The notes below the pieces were generated by a model. The model had not been told where the DNA came from and made no database searches. It saw only the letters and a list, made by a program, of their open reading frames with translations. Source: Brevirhabdus sp. (GTDB lineage Bacteria; Pseudomonadota; Alphaproteobacteria; Rhodobacterales; Rhodobacteraceae). Taken from it: a stretch of DNA of 64,000 nt. Below are positions 1 through 8,504 of this stretch, piece by piece; within the stretch, counting starts at the first letter, position 1; each line of letters starts with the position of its first letter. The stretch is from positions 124,001-188,000 of the forward strand of contig JAGXFH010000052.1 in the NCBI GenBank assembly GCA_024637315.1, in the 5' to 3' direction. Position numbers and translations under genes: made by a program.

Positions 1-174
1 CAACCATTCTACCACCTGCTCGCCGAAAACGACCAAAGCTACTACGTGGCGTATGTTTCTGAACAGAACCTCGTTCCGGATTATTCGGGCGAGCCGGTCG
101 ACCATCCTGATCTGCCCGACATGTTCGGTGACTTTCAAGACGGGCTGTACCCGCTGCATTTCCAGCTGAATTAG
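1..174 (+). CDS. hspQ: Heat shock protein HspQ (YccV-like), C-terminal part
   Basis: Only the last 57 residues are in the window; the gene runs in from the left edge and stops with TAG at 172-174. The residues match the C-terminal half of the HspQ/YccV family, with QPFYHLLAEN, then YVAYVSEQNL, then SGEPVDHP. In enterobacteria the family includes HspQ, a hemimethylated-DNA-binding protein that modulates Lon-dependent proteolysis. Start and promoter are outside the window. The family call is secure; the exact role in this organism is inferred. Confidence 0.85.
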   Translation, partial: QPFYHLLAENDQSYYVAYVSEQNLVPDYSGEPVDHPDLPDMFGDFQDGLYPLHFQLN

Positions 175-190
175 CGCAGGGTGGCTCGTA

Positions 191-214
191 ACTCTCGCCA
201 CCGGGGTGGAGAGT
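191..214 (+). terminator. Hairpin after hspQ, possible terminator
   Basis: An inverted repeat (CTCTC-g-CCACC paired with GGTGG-a-GAG) begins 16 bases after the hspQ stop. No clear T-run follows, so it may stabilise the 3' end rather than act as a classical intrinsic terminator. I see no gene in the rest of 175-441. Confidence 0.4.
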
Positions 215-441
215 GTCAGACCTCGACGCCGCGCATTGGGTGGGGGCTGTTAAACGCGACGCCGAGGGAAGCTAAAGCAGCTACAACTCTGTTCTGTTCC
301 TACATTCTGTCGGCCATGTGGACCGATTGGGGCAATTTAACGGCAGGTTAATTCGTCAGAAACCATGACTCCGAGCCGCGTTGGGCAGAGCTTGAAACCC
401 GCCAGGTTCTGTTGCCGGGTCATGCCGGATAAGTCAGGGCC

Positions 442-897
442 TCAATCCAAAACAAGCGCGAAGGTCAACTGGTTTTGTCCGTTCCGCCGTGCATAGGTCA
501 GATCGTGAGCCAGGTCGCGGATCAGCGACCAGCCGAAGCCGCCTTCGGGAAGCGTCTCGGGACTGGCCGAAAGCGCGGCCGTTTTTCGCGCGGGCAGTTT
601 GCCGTGCGGCATCGTCCCGCCATCATCGACGACCTTTATCCGAAGGTCGGCCCGAGTCCGTGCCATCTCTATGTCGATCCGGCAATCAGGCCTGTTCCGG
701 CAGGCATGCTCCACGACGTTGTTGAGGATCTCGGCCATGATGATCTCGACCCGTGCGACAGCGTCGTCGCTCAAGTTCAGGACCGTCATCTCTGTCCGCA
801 AAAGCTGCAAAGCGGCGCGGACCTCGAAAGGATCGCTGGCAAGCGTCAGGCGCATGGGGCGATCGCCTTGCTCTAGCGGCTGTTGGTCATCCGGCAC
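442..897 (-). CDS. ATP-binding anti-sigma-type kinase (RsbW/SpoIIAB-like HATPase)
   Basis: A 151-residue GHKL ATPase of the RsbW/SpoIIAB type. The N box is visible as MAEILNNVVEHA near residues 54-65 and the G box as PEGGFGWSLIRDL near 117-129. Such kinases phosphorylate a STAS antagonist and hold a sigma factor or another target; the STAS partner is encoded immediately upstream on the same strand. The start shown is a GTG lying 17 bases after the STAS stop; ATG at 855, giving MRLTLASDP, is the alternative, and neither has a strong ribosome site. No sigma factor or PP2C phosphatase lies nearby, so the output is unknown. Confidence 0.8.
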   Translation of the reverse strand: MPDDQQPLEQGDRPMRLTLASDPFEVRAALQLLRTEMTVLNLSDDAVARVEIIMAEILNNVVEHACRNRPDCRIDIEMARTRADLRIKVVDDGGTMPHGKLPARKTAALSASPETLPEGGFGWSLIRDLAHDLTYARRNGQNQLTFALVLD

Positions 898-914
898 TCT
901 GGCTTACCGAGGGA

Positions 915-1259
915 TCAGCTTGCAAGTTTCTGGACGCCGACAGCCTCGCTGGCAGAGGCGTGGATCGTGAAGACCGAATCCATTCGGGTCAGGCGAAAGA
1001 CCTTTTCGACTGTTGGCGAAAGTGCGGCCAGTTCCAGCCGCCGTTCCGGCCCCAGAAGCTTCATCGCGGCGACGATCGCACCCAATCCGCTGCTATCGAC
1101 AAAGTCGACGTTCGCAAGATCCAGAATGACTCGTTCGGGCCCGTCCTCCGAAAGGTCTCGCATCGTGTCCTTGAATGCAATCGCGCTGGCCGCGTCGATC
1201 CGGCTTTCCAAGACCGTGATCAGTGTGGCATCAGGAAATTGTTCCGCTGTAAGCTGCAT
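915..1259 (-). CDS. STAS-domain anti-sigma factor antagonist (RsbV/SpoIIAA-like)
   Basis: About 114 residues forming one STAS domain, with the conserved phosphorylatable serine in VDFVDSSGLGA. Members bind an RsbW-type kinase when unphosphorylated and so free its target. I chose ATG at 1259 because AGAGG lies just upstream; an in-frame TTG at 1304 would add 15 residues without a better site. It is the first gene of a two-gene operon with the kinase at 442-897 and is divergent from the thiolase gene. Confidence 0.85.
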   Translation of the reverse strand: MQLTAEQFPDATLITVLESRIDAASAIAFKDTMRDLSEDGPERVILDLANVDFVDSSGLGAIVAAMKLLGPERRLELAALSPTVEKVFRLTRMDSVFTIHASASEAVGVQKLAS

Positions 1260-1354
1260 GGCGGCCTCTGAACTCTGTTCGGTTGAACTTATGCTAGGGG
1301 ACAAAGGTTACCATTCAGTATGACAGAAATATCGAATTTGACGGAGATACCGAA

Positions 1355-2518
1355 ATGAAAGACGTTTTTGTTGCCGGTGCTGCCCGCACGCCGATGGGTG
1401 GGTTCCAAGGGGTGTTCTCGGCCACGGATGCTCCGGCGCTTGGTGCCGTCGCAATCCGCGCTGCGCTTGAAAACGCCGGTGTACGGGCCTCCGAGGTCGA
1501 AGAACTGATCATGGGCTGCGTGCTGCCCGCGGGTCAAGGCCAAGCGCCTGCACGGCAGGCGGGTTTCGCCGCCGGTCTGGGCGAGGAGGTGCCGGCAACC
1601 ACTTTGAACAAGATGTGCGGATCCGGCATGAAGGCGGCGATGATATCGTTCGACCAGATCGCGTCTGGCGGGGCCGACACTGTGGTCGCAGGTGGCATGG
1701 AAAGCATGACCAACGCGCCCTATCTGTTGCCAAAAATGCGCAACGGCGCGCGGATCGGCCACTCTCAGGTCGTTGACAGCATGTTCCTTGACGGGCTCGA
1801 AGACGCCTATGACAAGGGTCGCCTGATGGGGACCTTCGCCGAGGATTGCGCCGAGGCCTACCAGTTCAGCCGCCGCGCGCAGGACGCTTATGCGTTGGGC
1901 TCATTGGAAAATGCGCTTGAGGCGCAGAAATCCGGTGCATTCCGCAAAGAGATCGCTGCGGTAACAGTGACCGGCCGAAGCGGCGAAACGGTTGTCTCTG
2001 AAGACGAACAACCGGGCAAGGCGCGGCCCGAAAAGATCCCGCATCTGAAACCGGCCTTCCGCAAGGATGGCACGGTGACTGCCGCCAATTCCTCGTCAAT
2101 CTCGGATGGCGCGGCTGCCTTGGTCCTGACCTCCGGCAAGGGCGCGAACATCCGCGCCCGCATCCTCGGCCATGCCAGCCACGCGCAGGCTCCGGGGCTT
2201 TTCACCACGGCACCGGTCCCCGCGGCGCGCAAGCTGCTGGCCAGGATCGGCTGGAGCGCGGAGGACGTCGACCTTTGGGAAGTGAATGAGGCCTTCGCCG
2301 TCGTGCCGATGGCCTTCATGCACGAAATGGGACTGCCGCGCGACAAGGTGAACGTCCACGGCGGCGCCTGCGCCCTCGGCCACCCGATCGGGGCTTCGGG
2401 CGCGCGAATCATGGTGACGCTCTTGAACGCGCTCGAAATCCGCGGCCTGAAACGCGGGATCGCCGCGATCTGCATCGGCGGCGGCGAAGGTACGGCGATC
2501 GCGATCGAGCGTGTCTGA
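1355..2518 (+). CDS. Acetyl-CoA acetyltransferase (thiolase)
   Basis: A full-length type II thiolase of 387 residues. The acyl-accepting cysteine is Cys88 in NKMCGSGMKA, the catalytic histidine is His343 in GHPIGASGAR, and the second catalytic cysteine is Cys373 in CIGGGEGTA. It condenses or cleaves acetoacetyl-CoA in the cytoplasm, in PHB synthesis or in amino-acid and fatty-acid breakdown. The ATG follows ACGGAGA. Its stop overlaps the next start (TGATG), so translation with the methionine sulfoxide reductase gene is probably coupled. No reductase (phaB) lies beside it, so a degradative role is equally possible. Confidence 0.9.
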   Translation: MKDVFVAGAARTPMGGFQGVFSATDAPALGAVAIRAALENAGVRASEVEELIMGCVLPAGQGQAPARQAGFAAGLGEEVPATTLNKMCGSGMKAAMISFDQIASGGADTVVAGGMESMTNAPYLLPKMRNGARIGHSQVVDSMFLDGLEDAYDKGRLMGTFAEDCAEAYQFSRRAQDAYALGSLENALEAQKSGAFRKEIAAVTVTGRSGETVVSEDEQPGKARPEKIPHLKPAFRKDGTVTAANSSSISDGAAALVLTSGKGANIRARILGHASHAQAPGLFTTAPVPAARKLLARIGWSAEDVDLWEVNEAFAVVPMAFMHEMGLPRDKVNVHGGACALGHPIGASGARIMVTLLNALEIRGLKRGIAAICIGGGEGTAIAIERV

Positions 2519-2964
2519 TGAACTATACCGACCTTGCGACCTCGATCCGCAGCCTGACTGAAGGCGAAACCGATACCGTTGCCCTGATGGCCACAGTTGT
2601 TTGCGAGGTGCATCATGCCGATGCCCGGTTTGACTGGACCGGATTCTACCGCGTTACAGAACCTGAACTGTTGAAGATCGGCCCCTATCAGGGCAGTCAC
2701 GGCTGCCTCGTGATCCCGTTTTCGCGCGGCGTTTGTGGCGCTGCGGCACGTACCGGCAAGATCCAGTTGGTGCCGGACGTCAATGCGTTCCCTGGCCATA
2801 TCGCCTGCGCATCCTCGACCCGGTCGGAAATCGTACTGCCGGTGCGCGACCGGACCGGAACACTGCTTGGCGTTTTTGATATCGACAGCAACCAACCGGC
2901 GGCTTTTACCGAAGAAGATGCCGAAGCGCTTTCGGCGATCCTCGATATGGTTTTTGCGCAATGA
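2518..2964 (+). CDS. msrC: Free methionine-(R)-sulfoxide reductase, GAF type
   Basis: A 148-residue single GAF-domain protein with the fRMsr signature: FDWTGFY near residue 38, GPYQGSHGC, GVCGAA and FPGHIACASSTRSEIVLPV. The three family cysteines are Cys63, Cys73 and Cys97. The enzyme reduces free methionine-R-sulfoxide and is recycled by thioredoxin. It overlaps the thiolase stop codon. The usual Asp after the third cysteine (IACD) is Ala here, a small departure; the fold and cysteine pattern are otherwise intact. Confidence 0.88.
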   Translation: MNYTDLATSIRSLTEGETDTVALMATVVCEVHHADARFDWTGFYRVTEPELLKIGPYQGSHGCLVIPFSRGVCGAAARTGKIQLVPDVNAFPGHIACASSTRSEIVLPVRDRTGTLLGVFDIDSNQPAAFTEEDAEALSAILDMVFAQ

Positions 2965-3015
2965 GCATTCCGGGCTGACTGGTCTTCGCCGTCTTCTGAG
3001 GTGGTTCTTCGGTTC

Positions 3016-3087
3016 ATGGCGCGTTACTTCATCGGCTACGGCATCATTCTGGGGCTGGCGAATGGCCCCGAACTATGGAGGAAATGA
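3016..3087 (+). CDS. Candidate 23-residue peptide upstream of the GFA gene
   Basis: A short frame reads MARYFIGYGIILGLANGPELWRK and ends in TGA sharing its last A with the ATG of the next gene. The middle is hydrophobic, like a short membrane peptide. A GTG at 3001 would extend it by five residues. It could be a real small protein or a leader that couples translation of the next gene; nothing beyond the overlap and composition supports it. Confidence 0.25.
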   Translation: MARYFIGYGIILGLANGPELWRK

Positions 3088-3467
3088 TGGTCAAAGGCTC
3101 CTGCCTCTGCGGCGCAGTGACATTCGACGTCGACGGTGACTTCCCGCCACCCTCAGCCTGTCACTGCAGCCAGTGCCGTAAACAATCAGGGCATTTCTGG
3201 GCCTCCAGTTATGTGCCGTATGACCGGCTGCGGATCACACGAGCGGAGGGCCTTGCCTGGTACAGCGCCAGCGACATCGCCCGGCGCGGGTTTTGCCGGA
3301 ACTGCGGATCGTTCCTGTTCTGGAAGTGCAGCGGCGAAGGCACGACCTCGTTCAGCATGGGTGCGCTTGCCGCTCCGACGGGCGCCAAACTCGGTCGCCA
3401 TATCTTCGTGGCCGACAAGGGCGACTATTACGATCTTGCAGACGGCTTGCCGCAAAGCGACCAGTAG
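3087..3467 (+). CDS. GFA/CENP-V family zinc protein
   Basis: About 126 residues with the zinc ligands of the glutathione-dependent formaldehyde-activating (GFA) family: CLCGAV at the N-terminus, CHCSQCRKQSG in the middle, and CRNCGS downstream. Most members have unknown substrates, and the name does not prove formaldehyde chemistry. I chose ATG 3087 because GGAGG at 3077-3081 sits five bases before it; two upstream in-frame ATGs (3075 and 3084) are too close to or overlap that site. Confidence 0.85.
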   Translation: MVKGSCLCGAVTFDVDGDFPPPSACHCSQCRKQSGHFWASSYVPYDRLRITRAEGLAWYSASDIARRGFCRNCGSFLFWKCSGEGTTSFSMGALAAPTGAKLGRHIFVADKGDYYDLADGLPQSDQ

Positions 3468-3507
3468 GCCCATTGGTCCTGTCGCCCGGTCATGCTATCG
3501 CCCGCGA

Positions 3508-4152
3508 ATGGACGACTATGACCCACCCCGTGATCCGCTGAACATCCTGCATACGGACCATCATCTTTTGGTGGTGGTCAAGCCCGCAGGTATCTTGTCG
3601 GTGCCGGGCAAGGGCGAGCATCTGTCCGACTGCCTGCTCGCACGCGTTCAGGTGGCCTTTCCAGAGGCGCTGCTGGTCCACCGTCTGGACCGCGACACAT
3701 CTGGGGTGATGGTCTTTGCCCTCTCGGCCATGGCGCAACGTCATTTGGGCCTGCAATTCGAGAAACGGCAGACAAAGAAGGTTTACTACGCCCGCGTCTG
3801 GGGCCGTGTAGCCGAGAAAACCGGCCGCATCGACCTGCCGATCATCGTCGACTGGCCGAACCGCCCCTTGCAGAAGATCGACCACGAAACCGGGCGCCAG
3901 GCGATCACCGACTGGAGGGTGGTGCGCCATGACGGCGACACAACCCGGATCCGGCTTTACCCGCAGACCGGGCGCAGCCACCAGCTGCGGCTGCACATGC
4001 GCGAAATCGGCCATCCGATCCTCGGCGATCCGTTCTACGCCACCGGCGCCGCGCGTGATTTTCCCCGCCTGATGCTGCATGCCGAAAGCCTGCGCATTCG
4101 CCACCCCGAGGGCGGGGCGGGCATGAACTTCAACGCGCCGCGCCCGTTCTGA
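3508..4152 (+). CDS. rluA: RluA-family dual-specificity pseudouridine synthase
   Basis: A 214-residue stand-alone RluA-type enzyme without an S4 domain. The catalytic aspartate lies in VHRLDRDTSGV, followed by LPIICDWPNRP-like (LPIIVDWPNRP), ETGRQA, PQTGRSHQLRLHM and GHPILGDPFYA, the same motif order as E. coli RluA, which modifies 23S rRNA U746 and tRNA U32. The ATG at 3508 is the first that keeps the family length; upstream in-frame sequence is antisense-like extension over the GFA gene. Confidence 0.9.
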   Translation: MDDYDPPRDPLNILHTDHHLLVVVKPAGILSVPGKGEHLSDCLLARVQVAFPEALLVHRLDRDTSGVMVFALSAMAQRHLGLQFEKRQTKKVYYARVWGRVAEKTGRIDLPIIVDWPNRPLQKIDHETGRQAITDWRVVRHDGDTTRIRLYPQTGRSHQLRLHMREIGHPILGDPFYATGAARDFPRLMLHAESLRIRHPEGGAGMNFNAPRPF

Positions 4153-4284
4153 TCCGCTGTTGCTGGAAAGTTTTGCGGTACTCTGTCACACTCAGTTGCG
4201 AGTCGATGCGTCCGCATTGCAGCGCGCCGCACGGAAGAGCATTTTGATTGCTGAATACGAAATCGTAACCGAAAGGAAGATGCT

Positions 4285-4938
4285 ATGGGACTTCGCATCA
4301 ACGACGAGATACCGAACCTCGAAGTCGAAACCGATCAGGGCACGCTCAAGCTGCATGACTGGATCGGCGACAACTGGGCGATCCTTTTTTCGCACCCCAA
4401 GGATTTCACCCCGGTCTGCACGACCGAGTTCGGGGCCGTAGCGCAACTGGCCGATGAATGGGAAAAACGCGGTACCAAGGTCATGGGGATCTCGGTGGAC
4501 AGCGTCGAAGACCACAAAAAGTGGAAAGGCGACATCGAGACCTACGCGGGCACCAAGGCGAGCTTCCCGATCATCGCCGACAAGAATCTGAAGGTCGCCA
4601 AGGCCTTCGACATGCTGCCCGCCGAGTTTATGCTGCCTGACCAGCCGGCGCCGGCTGACAGCCAGACCGTGCGCGTCGTCTTCATTGTCGGTCCCGACAA
4701 GAAGCTCAAACTGTCGATGACCTACCCGATGAATGTCGGTCGCAACTTTGCCGAGGTTCTGCGCGCGCTCGATGCCTTGCAAACTGCCGCGAAAGAGAAT
4801 GTCGCCCTGCCCGCAAACTGGACCACAGGCGAGGACGTCATTATTCCGGTGGCGGTCAGCGACGATGACGCAAGAAAGAAATACGGTGAATTCGAAACCG
4901 TGTTTCCCTATCTGCGCAAGACCAAGCTGCCTTCCTGA
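4285..4938 (+). CDS. 1-Cys peroxiredoxin (Prx6 family)
   Basis: A 217-residue peroxiredoxin with the peroxidatic Cys45 in FTPVCTTEFG and no second cysteine, hence the 1-Cys class. The long C-terminal domain (TTGEDVIIPVAVSDDDARKK) is typical of Prx6. It reduces hydroperoxides in the cytoplasm. GAAAGGAAG precedes the ATG. It stands alone, with 132 non-coding bases upstream holding its promoter and a terminator just after it. Confidence 0.93.
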   Translation: MGLRINDEIPNLEVETDQGTLKLHDWIGDNWAILFSHPKDFTPVCTTEFGAVAQLADEWEKRGTKVMGISVDSVEDHKKWKGDIETYAGTKASFPIIADKNLKVAKAFDMLPAEFMLPDQPAPADSQTVRVVFIVGPDKKLKLSMTYPMNVGRNFAEVLRALDALQTAAKENVALPANWTTGEDVIIPVAVSDDDARKKYGEFETVFPYLRKTKLPS

Positions 4939-4957
4939 CCGGGCGGCCGAACGCCTT

Positions 4958-4979
4958 GGCCCCGGATCGCTCCGGGGCC
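4958..4979 (+). terminator. Intrinsic terminator after the Prx6 gene
   Basis: A 9-bp perfect GC stem (GGCCCCGGA / TCCGGGGCC) with loop TCGC is followed by TTGTCCTGGTCTT. It sits 19 bases after the stop and also faces the convergent end of pnp, so it may serve both. Confidence 0.8.
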
Positions 4980-5002
4980 TTGTCCTGGTCTTGTCGCAGA
5001 GC

Positions 5003-7138
5003 CTATTCGGCGTCGGCGTCTTGCTGTTCCAGTTCCTTGCCGGTCTCCTGATCGACCATCTTCATCGCAAGGCGCACCTTGCCGCGGTCGTCGAAGCCCA
5101 GCAGCTTGACCCAGACCTCCTGGCCTTCCTTCAGAACGTCCGACGGATGGTTCAGGCGGCGGTTCTCGATCTGGCTGACATGCACAAGGCCGTCGCGCTT
5201 GCCGAAGAAGTTCACAAAGGCGCCGAAATCGACGATCTTCACCACCGTGCCCTTGTAGATCTGGCCCTCTTCCGGCTCTGCCACGATCGAGTGGATCATG
5301 TCATAGGCCTTCTTGATGGCCTCACCGTTCGGGCTTGCGATCTTGATGATGCCATCGTCGTTGATATCGACCTTGGCGCCGGAAACCTCGACGATCTCGC
5401 GGATCACCTTGCCGCCCGAACCGATCACTTCGCGGATCTTGTCGGTCGGGATCTGCATGGTTTCGATGCGCGGCGCGTGGATCGAGAAATCGCCCGCCCC
5501 GGTCATCGCCTTCGACATCTCGCCCAGGATATGCAGACGGCCGTCCTTGGCCTGACTCAGCGCGGTTTCCATGATCTCGGGCGTGATGCCCGCGACCTTG
5601 ATGTCCATCTGCAGGCTGGTGATGCCGTTCTCGGTCCCGGCGACCTTGAAGTCCATGTCGCCAAGGTGATCCTCGTCGCCCAGAATATCGGTCAGAACGG
5701 CATATTCGCCGTCATCCTCAAGGATCAGACCCATCGCGACGCCGGCGACCGCCGATTTCAGCGGCACGCCCGCATCCATCATCGACAGGGAGCCGCCGCA
5801 GACCGATGCCATCGAGGACGAGCCGTTCGATTCGGTGATCTCGGAAACGACGCGGATCGTGTAGGGGAAATCCGTCGCCGGCGGCAGCACCGCCTGCAAC
5901 GCCCGCCACGCCAGCTTGCCATGGCCAATCTCACGACGTCCGGTGAAACCGAAGCGGCCAACCTCGCCGACCGAATAGGGCGGGAAGTTGTAGTGCAGCA
6001 TGAAGTTCGACCGGTAGGTGCCATGCAGCGCGTCGATCATCTGTTCGTCGTCGCCGGTGCCAAGCGTGGTCACGACAAGGCCCTGCGTCTCGCCACGGGT
6101 GAACAAGGCCGAACCATGCGTGCGCGGCAGAAAACCAACCTCGCATTCGATCGGGCGGACCGTCTTGGTGTCGCGCCCGTCGATCCGCTTGCCGGTCTTC
6201 ACGACATCGCCACGCAGGATCGCGCTTTCCAGCTTCTTGAACGCGGAACCGAGGTTCTCATCGGCCAGCTGCTCCTCGGACAGGTTCTCGCGAACCGTGT
6301 CGCGAGCGGCAGAAATCGCTGTGGTGCGTTCCTGCTTGTCGGTGATCGCGAACGCCGCGCGCATCGCTTTCTCGCCAGCTTTCTGAACCGCCTTGTAAAG
6401 GTCGGAATAGTCTGCAGGCTGGAAATCGAACGGCTCTTTAGCCGCCGATTCCGCCAGCGAAATGATCAGGTCGATCACCGGCTGCATCGCCTCGTGCCCG
6501 AACTTCACGGCGCCCAGCATCTCGGCTTCCGACAGCTCATAGGCTTCGGACTCGACCATCATCACGGCGTCCTTGGTGCCGGCGACGACCAGGTCAAGCC
6601 GCTGCTCGGGCGTGTTGCGCAGATCGTGCATGTCGTCGACCGAGGGGTTCAGCACGTATTCGCCACCGACGAAGCCGACGCGCGCGGCGCCGATCGGGCC
6701 CATGAACGGCGCGCCGGAAATCGTCAGGGCCGCCGAGGCGGCGATCATCGCGACCATATCGGGGTCGTTGACCAGGTCATGGCTGAGCACGGTGCAGATC
6801 ACCAGGACCTCGTTCTTGAAGCCCGGCACGAACAGCGGGCGGATCGGACGGTCGATCAGACGGCTGGTGAGCGTCTCTTTCTCGGTAGGCCGCGCCTCGC
6901 GCTTGAAAAAGCCGCCCGGCCCCTTGCCGGCTGCATAGTATTTCTCGTTGTAGTGAACCGTCAGCGGGAAGAAGTCCTGCCCCGGTTTCTGTTGCTTGGC
7001 GAAGGTCACGTTCGCCATGACGCTGGTTTCGCCCAGCGTCGCAATGACCGATCCATCGGCCTGCCGGGCAACCTTGCCCGTTTCCAGTGTCAGCGTCTCA
7101 TCGCCCCACTGCATTTCTTTCTTCGTCACATTAAACAT
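5003..7138 (-). CDS. pnp: Polyribonucleotide nucleotidyltransferase (PNPase)
   Basis: Full-length PNPase of 711 residues. It has two RNase PH domains (start [11 protein letters not shown]; second core [32 protein letters not shown]), a KH domain ([20 protein letters not shown], about residues 560-580) and an S1 domain ([19 protein letters not shown], about 625-645). It degrades RNA 3'-to-5' with phosphate in the degradosome. It follows rpsO on the same strand, the usual order, but after an unusually long 638-base gap. The C-terminal tail is acidic. Confidence 0.97.
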   Translation of the reverse strand: MFNVTKKEMQWGDETLTLETGKVARQADGSVIATLGETSVMANVTFAKQQKPGQDFFPLTVHYNEKYYAAGKGPGGFFKREARPTEKETLTSRLIDRPIRPLFVPGFKNEVLVICTVLSHDLVNDPDMVAMIAASAALTISGAPFMGPIGAARVGFVGGEYVLNPSVDDMHDLRNTPEQRLDLVVAGTKDAVMMVESEAYELSEAEMLGAVKFGHEAMQPVIDLIISLAESAAKEPFDFQPADYSDLYKAVQKAGEKAMRAAFAITDKQERTTAISAARDTVRENLSEEQLADENLGSAFKKLESAILRGDVVKTGKRIDGRDTKTVRPIECEVGFLPRTHGSALFTRGETQGLVVTTLGTGDDEQMIDALHGTYRSNFMLHYNFPPYSVGEVGRFGFTGRREIGHGKLAWRALQAVLPPATDFPYTIRVVSEITESNGSSSMASVCGGSLSMMDAGVPLKSAVAGVAMGLILEDDGEYAVLTDILGDEDHLGDMDFKVAGTENGITSLQMDIKVAGITPEIMETALSQAKDGRLHILGEMSKAMTGAGDFSIHAPRIETMQIPTDKIREVIGSGGKVIREIVEVSGAKVDINDDGIIKIASPNGEAIKKAYDMIHSIVAEPEEGQIYKGTVVKIVDFGAFVNFFGKRDGLVHVSQIENRRLNHPSDVLKEGQEVWVKLLGFDDRGKVRLAMKMVDQETGKELEQQDADAE

Positions 7139-7347
7139 CTATGGTTTCCTATAGGGAAGCACTCCCGGGCGTTCCCGGGTCTTCCGTTTCTTATGGCGGC
7201 CCCATTGCCGCCGACCCCAATCCTTTAGCGTCCGCCGGGGTCCTAGCGTCACGTCGCAGATGGCGCGCCTATATACGGGATTTCGCGGAATGAAAAGCGG
7301 CGATCAAGTCGGCCGATCCGGGCCGGGATGGCCGGAACCGGGTCGGT

Positions 7348-7461
7348 GTCCACATGTGGACAAATTGCTAAGCCATGGAAATCAAAGGAATAGAGGTGTT
7401 GTCGTTTACCCTTTGTTAGCTTTTTTCAGGGCCGTGCGGAGGGGGTGGACACAAGATATGG
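7348..7461 (+). repeat. Copy A of a two-copy intergenic element
   Basis: The palindrome GTCCACATGTGGAC (7348-7361) is followed 88 bases from its start by GCGGAGGGGGTGGAC (7436-7450) and then ACAAGATATGG. The same palindrome, offset and G-rich box recur at 34412-34525, with recognisable similarity between them (ATCAAAGG, GTTGTCGTT, TTTGTTAGCTTTTTT here). It fills part of the gene-free stretch 7139-7724 between pnp and the rpsO terminator. The rest of that stretch shows no gene I can support. Function unknown. Confidence 0.7.
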
Positions 7462-7724
7462 CGATCAGCCGTCTGCCCGAAACGTCCCCAATCCGCGCGC
7501 CCCTTGCCGCGTCTTTCGTTCCAAATATCCTGAGCGTCCAAGCGGACAGCGCCCGCTTGCCGGTCGTCGCGGGTGAAACGCGCGGCGAAATCCCTGCCTG
7601 GGGAAAGTCGGTTCAAACGCAGACCCCCATGAATTGGCAAGATGTGAGCGGAGCAACGACGATCGGCGGCGTGCCGGGCCCTGAGCCGAGTGCGGTCGCG
7701 CGGATTTCGAACACCCCGAAAGCA

Positions 7725-7749
7725 AAACGCGCCCTGATGGGGCGCGTTT
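7725..7749 (-). terminator. Intrinsic terminator of rpsO
   Basis: A perfect 10-bp stem (AAACGCGCCC / GGGCGCGTTT) with a 5-base loop. On the minus strand it ends in GCGTTTTGCTTT, starting 28 bases after the rpsO stop. It shows that rpsO can be transcribed apart from pnp. Confidence 0.85.
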
Positions 7750-7776
7750 GTCTTGTTCGGGTCGGGGCGGGCCGGC

Positions 7777-8046
7777 TTAGCGGCGCAGGCCGAGGCGCTC
7801 GATCAGCGACTGGTAGCGGGCTTCGTCCTTGCCCTTCACATAATCCAGAAGCTTGCGGCGCTGCGCGACCATCATCAGCAGGCCACGGCGGGAATGGTTG
7901 TCTTTCTTGTGGGTCTTGAAGTGTTCCGTCAGCGTCGCGATGCGGCTTGACAGAACCGCGACCTGAACTTCCGGCGAACCGGTATCGCCTTCTTTCATGG
8001 CGAAGTCCTGCATCAGGCGCTGTTTTTCTTCAACTGTGATCGACAT
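7777..8046 (-). CDS. rpsO: 30S ribosomal protein S15
   Basis: Complete 89-residue S15 with the family core ([26 protein letters not shown] split across residues 20-46, then [20 protein letters not shown]) and C-terminal [13 protein letters not shown]. It binds the central domain of 16S rRNA early in 30S assembly. GGAGAC precedes the ATG. It is upstream of pnp as usual, but truB, its normal left partner, is 2.8 kb away. Confidence 0.98.
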   Translation of the reverse strand: MSITVEEKQRLMQDFAMKEGDTGSPEVQVAVLSSRIATLTEHFKTHKKDNHSRRGLLMMVAQRRKLLDYVKGKDEARYQSLIERLGLRR

Positions 8047-8188
8047 CGGGGTCTCCTTTTCAGATCAAGAGGTTAATGGCGCAAGCCGGGATGTCGTCCA
8101 GCAGGGCCCGTGGAGAGTGTCCGGCCAAATCCGTGGCGCGGATGCGGGCGTATAGGGGGATTCCCCGTCAAAGGAAAGCGTTTTCGGC

Positions 8189-8473
8189 CTATTGGCTGGA
8201 CCGGATCTGTTCCGCGATCCGCGCAGCCCAGTCGCCGATGATCGGGATAAAGTCGATATTTGCCAGCAGCAGGAGTAGAATCGACACGAGCACCGTCGCG
8301 CCGACGACCGTTCCCAGACCCATCGCAAGTCCGCGCAGGAACTGATACCACATCAGGCGCGGCAGCGAATTGTGCACCTGAATGAACTTGTGCGAATTCA
8401 ACTGCTCGAGTTCCTGACGCAGACCGGCAATATCACTCTGTCGTTTGGTCGGGGTATTGTTCTTTTTTGTCAT
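8189..8473 (-). CDS. Small membrane protein, DUF5665-like
   Basis: A 94-residue protein with a polar N-terminus, the stretch FIQVHNSLPRLMWYQFLRG, one strong membrane segment (about residues 50-72, GLGTVVGATVLVSILLLLLA) and FIPIIGDWAARIAEQI. This matches what I recall of the DUF5665 family; no function is known. It lies between the hydrolase gene and rpsO on the same strand. The start ATG is followed by a lysine-rich tip. Confidence 0.7.
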   Translation of the reverse strand: MTKKNNTPTKRQSDIAGLRQELEQLNSHKFIQVHNSLPRLMWYQFLRGLAMGLGTVVGATVLVSILLLLLANIDFIPIIGDWAARIAEQIRSSQ

Positions 8474-8504
8474 GTGCTTATTCCTATCACGACATGACAG
8501 ACCG

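Noticed and set aside
4733-7228. 831-residue open frame on the plus strand
   Set aside because: It is the antisense shadow of pnp, full of His/Arg/Asp runs typical of GC-rich shadows, with no family motif.
7260-7919. 219-residue plus-strand frame in the pnp-rpsO gap
   Set aside because: It runs through the rpsO terminator and antisense into rpsO, with low-complexity Gly/Arg composition. The element at 7348-7461 lies inside it and recurs at 34412 without a reading frame.
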